From Scleroderma bovista (Eukaryota; Basidiomycota; Agaricomycetes; Boletales; Sclerodermataceae), in assembly GCA_037178675.1 (NCBI GenBank), contig JAYMGJ010000280.1, forward strand, positions 32,300-96,299: 64,000 bases of DNA. The letters are read 5' to 3'. A program made the translations under genes and the position numbers. This document shows, piece after piece, positions 22,376 to 33,729 of this stretch (positions are counted from its first letter, which is position 1; the number at the start of each line of letters is the position of its first letter). Under the pieces are notes generated by a model, which was not told the origin of the DNA, made no database searches, and was given only the letters and a program-made list of their open reading frames with translations.

Positions 22376-23589
22376 ATGGCACTCTCCACAGGTAATGTGG
22401 TGCTTCCCACCAGTACAGCTGGAGGCGGGCTCTCTTCCAATCCAGTATCCCTCCCAACTAGTTCGGCAGCTCCTACCATTTCTGCGTCTCCTCGCTGATG
22501 AGCTCTTCTGTAGCGTCCTCAGAAGCCACCAGTTCGACATGCGCATCGAAGTTGGTACCAGATCCTTCAACAACATCATCCACAACGACTTGTACACAGC
22601 AAACATCAACACTCGTTGTAGCGACTATGGTGCCCCCTACTACGTCCCAGTTCGAACCTACATGTGGCGGGGTAGTTATTGTGACAATTTTTACATCTGT
22701 TACTCCTACCACAACGTCGTTGTCGATTGCACAAAGCTCCCCAAACCCGAACCCGTTCTGGAGCAACAAGGGAGCAGTCGCTGGGGTATTCACCGCCATT
22801 GGATTGATCGGCTTGGCGCTCGCCACATTACTCATCAATTTTGTCCGTCGACGCCGTCGGCGTGCCACTAAATCTGACAAGGAGATTGCAGCAGCAGCAG
22901 ACGTCGCCACTTTCGTTCCGCTTGACGATTCTTCTGAACGTGGCGGTGATGGTTATGGATTCTCTGATAAAAGCCATGGTATAGCCGAGATGCCACAGTC
23001 CGATCCTCACGCTACTGGTGGCGTGGTGGTGGGTGGTGGAACTGCTTTCGAGACCGGGAATAGAAAGGAAAGCGAGATCGATGCGCCAGATGTTGTAGTT
23101 GTCGGTGCTGGTAACTTAGCTCGTGGGCCGAGTACCCACACACCTTCCCATACCCCCACCGGTCCCATCGCCCAGGAATTATGCGACCCTACCACGGATA
23201 TTTCATGTCCACGTAGCGCGTTGACTGAAGGCCTTGTCCTCGAGCCTAGTACGGGCCTATCGGGTACTGGAGAAGTAGCTGTGGAAAACGACACTGGCAA
23301 TGCACAAGTCAATCTTAGGCCCTCCGAAGACACTCATCACATTCGCGAATCATCCGGTGATGGAGAACGCCCCTCTCTGGTGCAACCAGGATACGAGTCT
23401 GATGTAAGCACAGTCATTCTTGCACGATTGCTTGCTATGTACCTACAGCATACCCGAAGTTCATCAGCCCGCCGCTTCCTAATCCACAGGCCCCCATCCT
23501 TCAAGAAATGGAAGACTTTGACGGTGCCATTGCCATTGATCTTGGTACTACCTCTTCGTCTGTTGGTGTCTGGAAAGATGGTCGGGTAG
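22376..23589 (+). CDS. Ser/Thr-rich single-pass membrane protein, copy 1, overlapping Hsp70
   Basis: Exon 1 (22376-22391, MALSTA when spliced) joins at 22514 across a 122 nt GT-AG intron. The long exon then stays open past the Hsp70 start. The order is: Ser/Thr-rich, presumably O-glycosylated outer part; hydrophobic segment [20 protein letters not shown]; arginine stop-transfer RRRRRR; acidic, low-complexity inner part ([18 protein letters not shown]). No cleavable signal peptide is seen, so a type III N-out topology is likely. An intron starts at 23404 (GTAAGC). Using acceptor 23448 gives an alternative 3' end at 23589; using acceptor 23459 continues in frame into Hsp70. Many fungal mid2-like sensors have this architecture. 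Without splicing the frame opens at 22498. Confidence 0.68.
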
Positions 23590-25352
23590 AAATCATTGCC
23601 GACGAACAGGGTAACCGGTCAACACCATCATACGTCGCCTTCTTGGCTGAAGGGCGTCTGATTGGTCATGCGGCAAAGAAACAAGCCACAATGAACCCGC
23701 GCAATACCATCTTCGACGCAAAGCGTCTGATTGGTCGTCGCTATGCTGATCCAGACGTTCAAAGAGATATGGCTCGCTGGCCTTTTGCGGTGGTCGAGAA
23801 GGAGGGCTCTCCTCTCATCAAAGCGACCTACCTCGGGGTGGAAGAGACTTTCACACCCCAAGAAATATCTTCGATGGTCCTCAGTAGAATGAAGGAAATT
23901 GCTGAGGCCAAGCTTGGCAAGACTGTCAAAAAGGCTGTCATCACTGTCCCGGCCCACTTCAACGACTCCCAGCGTTCGGCTACCCAGGATGCTGGTACCA
24001 TCGCCGGTCTCCACGTTATCCAGCTTATCAACGAACCCACAGCTGCTGTTGCTGCTTACGGCCTCGACCGAAAATCAAATCTTGAAAAGAATGTCGTTAT
24101 TTTCGACCTTGGTGGAGGCACGCTTGATGTCTCTTTAGTCAACATGAAGGGTGGAGTCTTCGCTGTGAAAGCGACCGCTGGTGACCCTCATCTAGGTGGT
24201 GAGGACTTCGATAATGCACTCCTCGAGCACTTCAAGAACGAGTTCAAGCGGAAGCACAAACTTGATATTTCGCAGGATCCTCGTGCCCTCAGACGTCTGA
24301 GAGACGCCTGTGAGCGTGCCAAGTGCACCCTTTCTAGTGTCTCCCAAACGACTGTTGAAGTCGGTTCACTTTTCGAGGGTGTCGACTTCTCTGCTAGCAT
24401 TTCTCGTGACCGTTTTGAAGAGATCAATGCCACATTATTCCAGTCGACCCTCGAACCCGTGAAGAGGGTACTCAGTGACGCTAAAATACCCCGCGAGAAG
24501 GTTGATGATATTGTCCTTGTTGGGGGTTCCACTCGTATTCCGAAAATCCAAAGCGTCGTCTCCGGGTACTTTGGTGGGCGGCAGTTGAATAAGTTGGACA
24601 ACCCTGACAAGGCCGTCATCTCCGGTGCTACTATACAAGCTTCAATCCTCACTGGTCAGACTTCAGAAACGACCCAGGACATCGTTCTTCTGGATGTCAC
24701 CCCACTGTCACTTGGCGTGGCGTTGGTGGGTGATATTTTCGGCATCGTGATTCCTCGTAATACCCCCATCCCGACAACCAACTCAGAAGTGTTCACGACC
24801 GTCGAGGATAACCAAACCTCGGTCCTTTTCCCTGTGTATCAGGGTGAACGCATTGTCGAGTGCAGTAAAAATAACCACTATCTCGGTGAATTCTTGCTCA
24901 CTGGCGTCCCTCCCATGCCTCGTCATCAACCTCAGCTAGACACTACCTTTGATATTGACGCCAGCGGTCTCTTGAAGGCTTCCGCTCGGGAACGTACTTC
25001 TGGCAGCAGGGCATCAGTCACCATCACCAACTCTGTCGGTCGCTTGTCGGCAGCTGAGGTTGACCGGATGATGAAGGATGCTGAGCGGTTCAAACGAGTT
25101 GACAAAGAATTGGAGGCACGACAGCGAGCCAAGACAGAAGCCAAGTATGACCTTAAGTCGTATATTGGCCAAGTCAAGGGGAGGATCGCCTCACCCCAGA
25201 TTGGCATGAGACTCAGCCGCACAGCTAAGGAACGGATTGAAGCCAAACTGGCTCACGCTCTTGAGAAGTTTGAGAATGAAGATACGACAACCGATGAATT
25301 CAGGAAATTGCAGCTTGACATCACGCAGGCCTTGCAGGAGGCAGGAATCTGA
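23508..25352 (+). CDS. Hsp70 family chaperone, copy 1
   Basis: A 614-residue ATP-dependent chaperone read without introns from the ATG at 23508. The nucleotide-binding domain has [14 protein letters not shown] (canonical members have TYSC), [14 protein letters not shown] with the catalytic lysine, [29 protein letters not shown] and [14 protein letters not shown]. The linker [14 protein letters not shown] is normal, and the substrate domain has [20 protein letters not shown]. The helical lid ends QALQEAGI, without the GGMP repeats and EEVD of cytosolic SSA proteins. Upstream codons are open for 16 residues (from 23460) and can be spliced to the membrane protein at 22376, giving a 932-residue fusion. 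Expression as a separate protein from the internal ATG is the alternative. Confidence 0.93.
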   Translation: MEDFDGAIAIDLGTTSSSVGVWKDGRVEIIADEQGNRSTPSYVAFLAEGRLIGHAAKKQATMNPRNTIFDAKRLIGRRYADPDVQRDMARWPFAVVEKEGSPLIKATYLGVEETFTPQEISSMVLSRMKEIAEAKLGKTVKKAVITVPAHFNDSQRSATQDAGTIAGLHVIQLINEPTAAVAAYGLDRKSNLEKNVVIFDLGGGTLDVSLVNMKGGVFAVKATAGDPHLGGEDFDNALLEHFKNEFKRKHKLDISQDPRALRRLRDACERAKCTLSSVSQTTVEVGSLFEGVDFSASISRDRFEEINATLFQSTLEPVKRVLSDAKIPREKVDDIVLVGGSTRIPKIQSVVSGYFGGRQLNKLDNPDKAVISGATIQASILTGQTSETTQDIVLLDVTPLSLGVALVGDIFGIVIPRNTPIPTTNSEVFTTVEDNQTSVLFPVYQGERIVECSKNNHYLGEFLLTGVPPMPRHQPQLDTTFDIDASGLLKASARERTSGSRASVTITNSVGRLSAAEVDRMMKDAERFKRVDKELEARQRAKTEAKYDLKSYIGQVKGRIASPQIGMRLSRTAKERIEAKLAHALEKFENEDTTTDEFRKLQLDITQALQEAGI

Positions 25353-25608
25353 TGGGATAATTGCACATTTATGTGATCATGTTTGTATTTCTACCTTGTA
25401 ACTCTTCAGCAGGTGTTTTGCTATGAATGTGAACGAATCTAGTCACCTACATAGAGTCGTCATTCACTTGTAACATCAATTACCTTCTTGCTCTCTTGTA
25501 TTCCCTTTGATCCCGCACTCCTTATGCTTCTTGGCCGATTACAATTCAGCACTTCTCTGCTATCTTCGCTTGATGCTCCATCATATACTATACATAGCTG
25601 TCGGATCT
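25353..25608. other. Hsp70 copy 1 3' flank
   Basis: Matches the 3' flank of copy 2 (33476-33729) almost base for base, so it lies within the duplicated block. Confidence 0.6.
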
Positions 25609-25975
25609 TCAATACCGATATAGCTTACAAACATGTGAAGTGTAATTTAGGTCATTGTGATTTACCTTCAGCACCCTTTTCACCTTCACCGACGATCTTT
25701 CCCTCAAGTTCGCTCTCCACTTGCTGTCGCAGTCCACTCCTATCAGGGACACGTACACGCCACGCTGTAGTATGACAGGGTACGACCCTATGGGGATCCC
25801 CTCTGCGCCGACATGGGCTTGGAGCTGAGTAGGATATGGTACAATGGAGGACTCTGGAAGGCCATTTGAAGGCTGAGAGTGGACAGTGAGTACTACCAAG
25901 GGACGAGCGTACGACGTGAACACCTGTACCCTAGGTGGACGCGCGTCCGGTGGTGGCAAGCGCAGGTACTAAAGC
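25609..25975 (-). pseudogene. CinA-N/MoCF-domain gene, C-terminal fragment
   Basis: The minus strand encodes PPPDARPPRVQVFTSYARPL, PESSIVPYPTQLQAHVGAEG and YVSLIGVDCDSKWR, which match the last two exons of the intact gene at 40969-42255. The rest of the gene is missing: at about 25976 the sequence switches abruptly to an unrelated duplicated fragment. Confidence 0.7.
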
Positions 25976-26645
25976 TTCAGTCCATCGAGCATGAGGATAC
26001 AAGGGGAGCAGGCAACTGTGCTGTGTTGAAGAAAGTGGCAGCATTGACGGTGTCGACTCGGATATTAAACGCAGTCAGCTCGTTTTCTGTCCAGTCGCTG
26101 CCAGATTTGGCGGATAGAACGATGCTCGCCATGATGATGGTGGAAGAAAGAACGAAGATGACGGTCAAATAACGCAGTGACTCGGGCCCCTCTCAGCATT
26201 TGTATGTAGTTTGTGTAACTTTGTTGCAACAAATGCGGTAACTCCCGGCGGTGGTCTTGTACAAGACTTGACATGCAACGTTTCAAGACTCGATGCTCGA
26301 TGTATTGCAATAATACGAGCGGTAAACCCGTAGTCAATCGAATATACTATCTGCCACTAGGTGCGTGTTCTCTGTCATCTCGTACTTAGATCACTCAGGC
26401 TGTCCAAAGAAGGCTTTGATCCTCTCATCAGATGCCACCTTCACACAGTGAGCGAAGACATGGGGGTAAGCTTCTCGCTCGGCAGCGCCGCACCAGGTCA
26501 TACCACTTGTATGGATAATGAGCCTGCTGAGTTTCCCAAGACGGATAGCTAGTTCCTCTGCGTGCCCATTAGAAGGTCTGCGGTGATTTTATGCTCCGAT
26601 TCAATACAGCGAAGGGTCCACGCGTGCATTTGCGTGGGCGCGTTA
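25976..26645. pseudogene. Chimeric remnant of three other loci
   Basis: 26000-26350 copies 18330-18770: on the minus strand MASIVLSAKSGSDWTENELT and LTAFNIRVDTVNAATFF, the N-terminus of the unnamed broken gene. 26380-26512 copies the 3' end of GST-B (18850-18960). 26516-26640 copies 21765-21930. Each junction is sharp, and all three pieces are too short to function. Confidence 0.65.
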
Positions 26646-26755
26646 CTCGTCAACGGGCCATCACTGGGACTGAATTTTTCCGATAATGCTGTATATGCAC
26701 TTTGCAATAAGTACCGTGTCTAACATGTGACTATCTGACAAGGATAGTCATGCAT
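26646..26755. other. Left junction of the stretch between Hsp70 copies
   Basis: The duplicated sequence ends at about 26690 and AT-rich unique DNA begins. No gene is seen. Confidence 0.35.
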
Positions 26756-27190
26756 GGCCTTATAAGTCTTTATAAGGCTTTAAGCTTCACACAAGATTTC
26801 TAGGTAATGGTAACCTAACACATTATGATAGGCATGGTAATACACAAACTATCAGTTCTGTAAGCCCATTCAGTCTATGTCAGATAACACTTGATCACAC
26901 TTCTCATGTCCTTAAACAAGGACATGATTTATCAGATTGGCTGAACCCTGTATTGATCATAAGTTGGATAATGTTATATATGGTTGTATAAGGCTTTGAG
27001 CTTGACACAAAAATTATAGGTGATGGCAACCTAACACATTATGATAGGCATGGTAATACACAAACTATAAGTTCTGTATGTCCATTCATTTCATGTCAGA
27101 TAACACTTTGACCACACTTCTCATGAGTTTAAACAGGGACATGATTTATCAGATTGGTTGAATTGCATGAGTTGGATAATGTCACATATG
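26756..27190. repeat. 216-bp direct tandem duplication
   Basis: Two diverged copies share CCTAACACATTATGATAGGC (about 26814 and 27030, 216 bp apart), TCAGATAACACTT and ACATGATTTATCAGATTGG. AT-rich, no coding potential. Confidence 0.8.
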
Positions 27191-27980
27191 GCTGTATAAG
27201 GCTTTCAACATGAAGTTTATGGACTTTGTTGTAACAAGCATAAAATACCACTATTTATTAATTATGTAATTGCTAACCACTGTGGCTCAGATTTTCAGAG
27301 ATAAAGTTTAGTGACTTACCTCATGCAATTACCATATGAGATAAACAATAGCAACTTAGCTGATCCGGCGAAATGCAACTTACCTAACCCTGATCCAATG
27401 AAATGTAACTTACCTGACCCTGCTCCAACCCAATTCAGTGTAACAGTAACTTACCTGACCCAGCTTCAACTCGAAGATCGAAGTCACAGACAAGAGTGAA
27501 GAACCTAAACAGTTCCTTCCAGGAGGGTTTATATATAACATGGGTACTGTACAGTTCTTACTGATCATTTCCCGCGCTTTGACCATTTCTACTTTAGGGT
27601 ACATTTGCAAATTCAGTACACCTGCCGGTCACACTCGACAGCACCTTGGACAATGGTGGGGATACGGTTGTTGTCATCGCTGGACAACAGGCTGGTGGAT
27701 GGCCGTCGTCATCATCAGTTGACAGTGCACACAGTGAAGATAACTGCCCGCATCAAGAGGGCAATTCAAATCAGCAAACCAGCCCTTCCGATTAGCCGAG
27801 CTGACAGCACTTGACAGCGCTTAGCCGACCGCCCAGCCTGTCCGACTCTGTGCCAGTCTGTCGGACTCCCGAGTGCCAGTCTGGTTGTCACTCGATTCAA
27901 ATATTCAGTAGAGAAAAAAAAGTATATTAGGACTAAAGAAAACTAGAGTGCTAATCACAAATGACTAAATAATATATTTA
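27191..27980. other. AT-rich intergenic with a short 30-35 bp repeat
   Basis: 27345-27470 repeats ATGYAACTTACCTGACCCTG-like units three or four times. A TATATATAA box sits at 27529, but no convincing downstream gene is seen. Confidence 0.4.
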
Positions 27981-27984
27981 TACG

Positions 27985-29200
27985 ACCGGGCCCGTGGTTG
28001 TCGAACGCAGGGGAGGGCGATCGTCGACGCTGCGCTGGCGCGATGGCCAGCGTTGCTGTGGCTGGGAGGTTGGTGGGCGTCGGGGGCGTCATTGTCGGAT
28101 GACGCTGGGATGGGAGTCATCCCGTCGTCGCGCCGTTGCGCCGTCGCCGTCGACGCTGGGGATGTGGGTGGTCGCATCGCCGCCGTCGACGCTGGGGGTG
28201 GTGGCGGGGTCGTTGTCGTTGTCGTCGTGGTCAGTGTTGATGGCCACGGCGACGACGTTGACGGTGGGGGTCGTCGTCATCAGTGGCCACCTCGACGACG
28301 TTGGTGGTGGGGCCGTCGTTGCCCTCGCGTTGGTGGTGGCCGTCGACGCTGGTGGTGGAGCGGTGGTGGTGGCCTAGCCGTCGTCGTCGTCGTCTGGTCG
28401 ACGACGCTGCTGGTGGTGGTGGTGGTTGGTGTCGTCGCCATCGGCCGTGGTGGGGTCGTTGTCGTCGTCGTTGCTGATGGTGGTCGATCGACGACGCTGG
28501 TGGTGACGGTGGCTGTGGGCGAGGCGTGTAGTGACGCGGTAAATACTATTAGGAAATGTTGATAGTTCAATATGCTGATATAATCGTTACACAAACACAC
28601 GCACACACATACTTGAAAATTTTTGAAGTCTCTCATTCTCATTCTCTTCATCCGTCGACCACCACCCGACAGTCACCACCACCACCGTCAACGCGACCAC
28701 CACCACCACCGTCAACGCGACCACCACCACCCACCACCGTCGATGACGACGTGGCCACCACCCACCACCGTCGATGACACCACCACCCACCACCGTCGAT
28801 GACGACGTGGCCACCACCCACCAACGTCGACCACCACCACCACCATCAACGCGACCACCACCACCAACAGCGTCGACAACGACAACGTGGCCACCACCAC
28901 CAACGTCGACGACGCGACCGCCACCACCACCAGCCTCGTCGACGACGACCCCACCAGCAGCGTCAACGACACGGACACCACCACCAACGTCGACGAGGCC
29001 ACCACCAACGACAACCGCCACCCCACCAGCAGCGTCGACGATGACACGACCACCCCACCAGCAGCATCGACGACGCGACGACGACGACCCACCCCACCAC
29101 CAGCGACGACGACGATAACAATGACCACCTCGCCGCGGTCGCCGCCACTACCCCCATCACCTGCGTCGACATTGCGGCCATCGACGACGACGACAACCAC
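27985..29200. repeat. Inverted pair of GTGGTCGTCGAC minisatellites
   Basis: The left half (28000-28510) is G-rich with GGTGGTGG and GTCGTCG words. The right half (28660-29200) is the C-rich counterpart (CCACCACCACC, GTCGACGACG). About 150 bp of ordinary AT-rich DNA lies between. Long open frames occur on every frame because the unit is a multiple of three; none looks like a gene. Confidence 0.85.
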
Positions 29201-30228
29201 CTCGGTATATATAATACTTAGTCTTTGTTCTGTAGTTTATTGAATTAATATAAATTGGTTAACATTAACATTGAATGAATTGAGTGCTTGAAAAGTTTCA
29301 AGTACAGGCAGTAAAGGTAATATGGATGCTGTTGATAGTGCTACTGGGACAGTCTGGACAGTGCTAGCCAGTTAGGTACCTTGCTAGGAGTAGCTGGGGC
29401 TCTGGGGTAACTGGCCAGTACTGTCCAGTGCTGTCCAGGGGAGGGTTGGTTTGCTGATGCAACCTGCTTTCTCAACAGACTCATTCTCAGGCATGAATAT
29501 GCCGATACTATTGACACTAATTGCCTTCCATCGATCTGGACGCCTGGGCAATTCAACTTCAGAATGCACTCTGTGTTCTCGACTTTGAGAGTGCATCGTG
29601 AGTTGTGCCCAAATAGGCAATATAGGAAATGAGCTCTCCGCACGAAATGTAGCCTAGTTGATATGTTGTGAGCACAGCCTTCCATGGCCATATATAGAAC
29701 ATGTCTATTTTATATTATTTGAAGATGACTGCATGGTCTTACCATACACCTACTATGAAAGTACCTGTATTTCAGATCCTTCTGTCTGTTGATCATGTTG
29801 AAAATGTACTTTCCTATTCCACCATGCACCATACTATGCAAGCTGATAGTCATTGCCTCTGCAAGAGTGATCTACCCCAGGAACTACAATATTTATGTAC
29901 AGTTATTGGTCAATACAAACTTTGCAGTCTTGTCTAACACTGTATCATAGGGGGAGAAATTGATAATGGCCATATAATTATCTTTTCACAAATTGCATTA
30001 TGTCAGTCATGCTGAATTGGACAGCTGTTGGTAACTTAATGACATGGATCATATAATGTCAATTAATTATTTTTTCATGAGTTGCATTATGTCAGTCATG
30101 CTGAATTAGATAGCTGTTGGTAACTTAATGACAAGATCATATATCAGTATGTCATGAGGCTGAATATATGATATATATGATCAAGTTATTTGTTTTGTAA
30201 TCATAGCTTATCATGGATCGACGGTCCC
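29201..30228. other. Intergenic with an 89-bp direct repeat
   Basis: 29950-30140 contains two copies of a segment with GCATTATGTCAGTCATGCTG (29995 and 30084). A 116-residue minus-strand open frame at 29341-29691 has no recognisable domain and I do not call it. The duplicated Hsp70 block resumes near 30230. Confidence 0.4.
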
Positions 30229-30633
30229 CGTGATGACACTACCTGCCGTGCCAACAGCCTTGTACATTCTCGTGTACATTGTTTTCACCCCACTCCTCCC
30301 CCACTCGAGGGCGCACCTGATTCGGATGCCGAATTTCAGTAGCCAAAATGAGTGATCAGCGTCATCTCGGACACTGAATTTCCGTATCTCGTGAATCGAG
30401 AATGGTGACTTCTGTCACTGATAATCGTTTGTTGGCGACTTCGAATCGCTCAATCACCTCACATTTCTCGCGCCGTCATTACCACAAGTACTGATTTCTG
30501 GGGGATCACAAACCACCCTTTCCTTTCCCTCGTTCTCAAAACCCCAGGCAGACGAGTGAAAGGAGGCTTTCACCGGCCACGGGGTGAAAACAAGTCGATT
30601 TCGTTCTCATCACTTGCCGCCGATCAAGATATC

Positions 30634-31724
30634 ATGGCACTCTCCACAGGTAATGTGGTGACTCCCACCAGTACAGCTGGAGGCGGGCTTTCTTCCAATC
30701 CAGTATCCCTCCCAACTAGTTCGACAATTCCTACCATTTCTGCGTCTCCTTGCTGATGAGCTCTTCTGCAGCGTCCTCAGAAGCCACCAGTTCGACATGC
30801 GCATCGAAGTTGGTACCGGATCCTTCAACAACATCATCCACAACGACTTGTACACAGCAAACATCAACACTCGTTGTAGCGACTATGGTGCCCCCTACTA
30901 CGTCCCAGTTCGAACCTACATGTGGCGGGGTAGTTATTGTGACAATTTTTGCATCTGTTACTCCTACCACAACGTCGTTGTCGATTGCACAAAGCTCCCC
31001 AAACCCGAACCCGTTCTGGAGCAACAAGGGAGCAGTCGCTGGGGTATTCACCGCCATTGGATTGATCGGCTTGGCGCTCGCCACATTACTCATCACTTTT
31101 GTCCGTCGACGCCGTCGGCGTGCCACTAAATCTGACAAGGAGATTGCAGCAGCAGCAGACGTCGCCACTTTCGTTCCGCTTGACGATTCTTCTGAACGTG
31201 GCGGTGATGGTTATGGATTCTCTGATAAAACCCATGGTATAGCCGAGATGCCACAGTCCGATCCTCACGCTACTGGTGGCGTGGTGGTGGGTGCAGCTCG
31301 TGGGCCGAGTACCCATGCACCTTCCCATACCCCCACCGGTCCCATCGCCCAGGAATTATGCAATCCTACTACAGATATTTCGTATCCACGTAGCGCGTTG
31401 ACCGAAGGCCTTGTCCTCGAGTCTACGGGCCTATCGGGTACTGGAGAAGTAGCTACAGCAAACAACACTGGCAATGTCGAATCATCCGGTGATGGAGGAC
31501 ACCCCTCACTGGTGCAGCCAGGATACGAGTCGGATGTAAGCACAGTCATTCTTGCACGATTGCTTGTTATGTACTTACAGCATACCCGAAGCCCATCAGC
31601 CCGCCGCTTCGTAATCCACAGATTCCCATCCTTCAAGAAATGGAAGATATCTTTGACGGTGCCATTGCCATCGATCTTGGGACTACCTCCTCGTCTGTTG
31701 GTGTCTGGAAAGATGGTCGGGTAG
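30634..31724 (+). CDS. Ser/Thr-rich single-pass membrane protein, copy 2, overlapping Hsp70
   Basis: It has the same structure as copy 1: exon 1 30634-30649, an intron of exactly 122 nt with a better acceptor (CTTCTGCAG), then the long exon from 30772. The transmembrane segment [20 protein letters not shown] and arginine cluster are identical. Relative to copy 1, 42 codons are missing in the inner, low-complexity part, and the indels preserve frame. An intron starts at 31536; acceptor 31591 (56 nt, as in copy 1) continues into Hsp70 through 16 codons, while the nearer acceptor gives the alternative end at 31724. Frame maintenance despite indels argues that the product is translated. Confidence 0.68.
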
Positions 31725-33475
31725 AAATTATTGCTGACGAACAGGGTAACCGGTCAACACCATCATACGTCGCCTTCTTGGCTGAAGGGCGTCTGATTGG
31801 TCATGCGGCAAAGAAACAAGCCGCAATGAACCCGCGCAACACCATCTTTGACGCAAAGCGTCTGATTGGTCGTCGCTATGCTGATCCAGACGTTCAAAGA
31901 GATATGGCTCGCTGGCCTTTTGCGGTGGTCGAGAAGGAGGGCTCTCCTCTCATCAAAGCGACCTACCTCGGGGTGGAAGAGACTTTCACACCCCAAGAAA
32001 TATCTTCGATGATCCTCAGTAGAATGAAGGAAATTGCTGAGGCCAAGCTTGGCAAGACTGTCAAAAAGGCTGTCATCACTGTCCCGGCCCACTTCAACGA
32101 CTCTCAGCGTTCGGCCACTCAGGATGCTGGTACCATCGCTGGTCTCCACGTTATCCAGCTTATCAACGAACCCACGGCTGCTGCTGCTGCTTACGACCTC
32201 GACCGAAAATCAGATGTTGAAAATAATGTCCTTATTTTTGATCTCGGTGGAGGAACTCTTGATGTATCTTTAGTCAACACGGAGGGTAGACTCGCTGTGA
32301 AAGCGACCGCTGGTGACCCTCATCTAGGTGGTGAGGACTTCGATAATGCACTTCTCGAGCACTTCAAGAACGAGTTTAAGCGGGAGCGTGGACTTGATAT
32401 TTCGCAGGATCCCCGTGCCCTCAGACGTCTGAGAGATGCCTGTGAGCGCGCCAAGTGCACGCTTTCTAGTGTCTCCCAAACGACTGTCGAAGTCAATTCA
32501 CTTTTCGAGGGTGTCGACTTCTCTGCTAGCATTTCTCGTGACCGTTTTGAAGAGATCAATGCCTCATTATTCAATTCTATCCTCGAACCCGTGAAGAGGG
32601 TACTTAAAGACGCCAAAATCCCCCCCGAGAAGGTTGATGGTATTGTGCTTGTTGGGGGTTCCACTCGTATTCCGAAAATCCAACGCCTCGTCTCCGGGTA
32701 CTTTGGTGGACGGCAGTTGAACAGATCGAACAACCCTGACGAGGCTGTCATCTCCGGTGCTACCATACGGGCTGCATTCCTCACTGGTCATGCTTCATTT
32801 CTGAAGCCTGTCCTTGATGTCGCTACACTGTCATATGGTGTGGCGACGGTGGGTGATATTTTCAGCGTCGTGATTCCTCGTAATACCCCCATCCCGACAA
32901 CTAAATCAGACGTGTTCACGACCGTTGAGGATAACCAAACCAAGGTCCTTTTCCGTGTGTATCAGGGCGAACGCACTGTTCAGTGCAGTAAACATAACTA
33001 CTTTCTCGGTAAATTCTCGCTCACCGGTGTCCCTCCCATGCCTCGTGGTGAACCTGAGCTAGACACTACCTTTGATATTAATGCCAGCAATATCTTGAAG
33101 GTCACTGCTCGGGACCGTACTTCTGGCAGCAAGGCATCAACCACCATCAGTGACGCTGTCGGTCGCTTGTCGGCAGCTGAGGTTGACCGGATGATGAAGG
33201 ATGCTGAGCGGTTCAAACGAAATGACAAAGAATTGGAGGCACGACAGCGAGCCAAGATGGATGCCAAGTACGACCTTAAGTCATATATTGGCCAAGTCAA
33301 GGAGAGGATCACCTCACCCCAGATTGGCATGAGGCTCAGCCGCACAGCTAAGGAACGGATTGAAGCCAAACTGGCTCACGCTCTTGAGAAGTTTGAGAAT
33401 GAAGATACGACAACCGACGAATTCAGGAAATTGAAGCTTGACATCACGCAGGCTTTGCAGGAGGCAGGAATCTGA
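31640..33475 (+). CDS. Hsp70 family chaperone, copy 2
   Basis: A 611-residue paralogue of the protein at 23508. The ATPase motifs are kept ([64 protein letters not shown]). The region around the interdomain linker has drifted: copy 1 DVTPLSLGV is DVATLSYGV here, which loses the proline and leucine used in allosteric coupling. The end QALQEAGI is identical and EEVD is absent. The fused model with the membrane protein would be 887 residues. Differences cluster in the substrate-binding half, so the two copies may be diverging in client choice or this one may be decaying. Confidence 0.92.
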   Translation: MEDIFDGAIAIDLGTTSSSVGVWKDGRVEIIADEQGNRSTPSYVAFLAEGRLIGHAAKKQAAMNPRNTIFDAKRLIGRRYADPDVQRDMARWPFAVVEKEGSPLIKATYLGVEETFTPQEISSMILSRMKEIAEAKLGKTVKKAVITVPAHFNDSQRSATQDAGTIAGLHVIQLINEPTAAAAAYDLDRKSDVENNVLIFDLGGGTLDVSLVNTEGRLAVKATAGDPHLGGEDFDNALLEHFKNEFKRERGLDISQDPRALRRLRDACERAKCTLSSVSQTTVEVNSLFEGVDFSASISRDRFEEINASLFNSILEPVKRVLKDAKIPPEKVDGIVLVGGSTRIPKIQRLVSGYFGGRQLNRSNNPDEAVISGATIRAAFLTGHASFLKPVLDVATLSYGVATVGDIFSVVIPRNTPIPTTKSDVFTTVEDNQTKVLFRVYQGERTVQCSKHNYFLGKFSLTGVPPMPRGEPELDTTFDINASNILKVTARDRTSGSKASTTISDAVGRLSAAEVDRMMKDAERFKRNDKELEARQRAKMDAKYDLKSYIGQVKERITSPQIGMRLSRTAKERIEAKLAHALEKFENEDTTTDEFRKLKLDITQALQEAGI

Positions 33476-33729
33476 TGAGACAATCGTGCATTTATGTGAT
33501 CATGTTTGTATTTCTACCTTGTAACTCTTCAGCAGGTGTTTTGCTATGAATGTGAACGAATCTAGTCACCTATATAGAGTCGTCATTCACTTGTAACATC
33601 AATTACCTTCTTGCTCTCTTGTATTCCCTTTGATCCCGCACTCCTTATGCTTCTTGGCCGATTACAATTCAGCACTTCTCTGCTATCTTCGCTTGATGCT
33701 CCATCATATACATAGCTGTCGGATCTTCA
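33476..33729. other. Hsp70 copy 2 3' flank
   Basis: Duplicate of 25353-25608. A shorter related piece (from cctttgattctgcattcctt) also precedes the intact MoCF gene at 40838-40968, showing that all three blocks share one ancestor. Confidence 0.6.

Noticed and set aside
27990..29240. Long open frames rich in Val/Gly or Pro/Thr
   Set aside because: The repeat unit is a multiple of three, so all frames are open; no domain, start context or splice sites support a gene.
29341..29691. 116-residue minus-strand open frame
   Set aside because: No recognisable domain, no splice partners and no second copy in the window.
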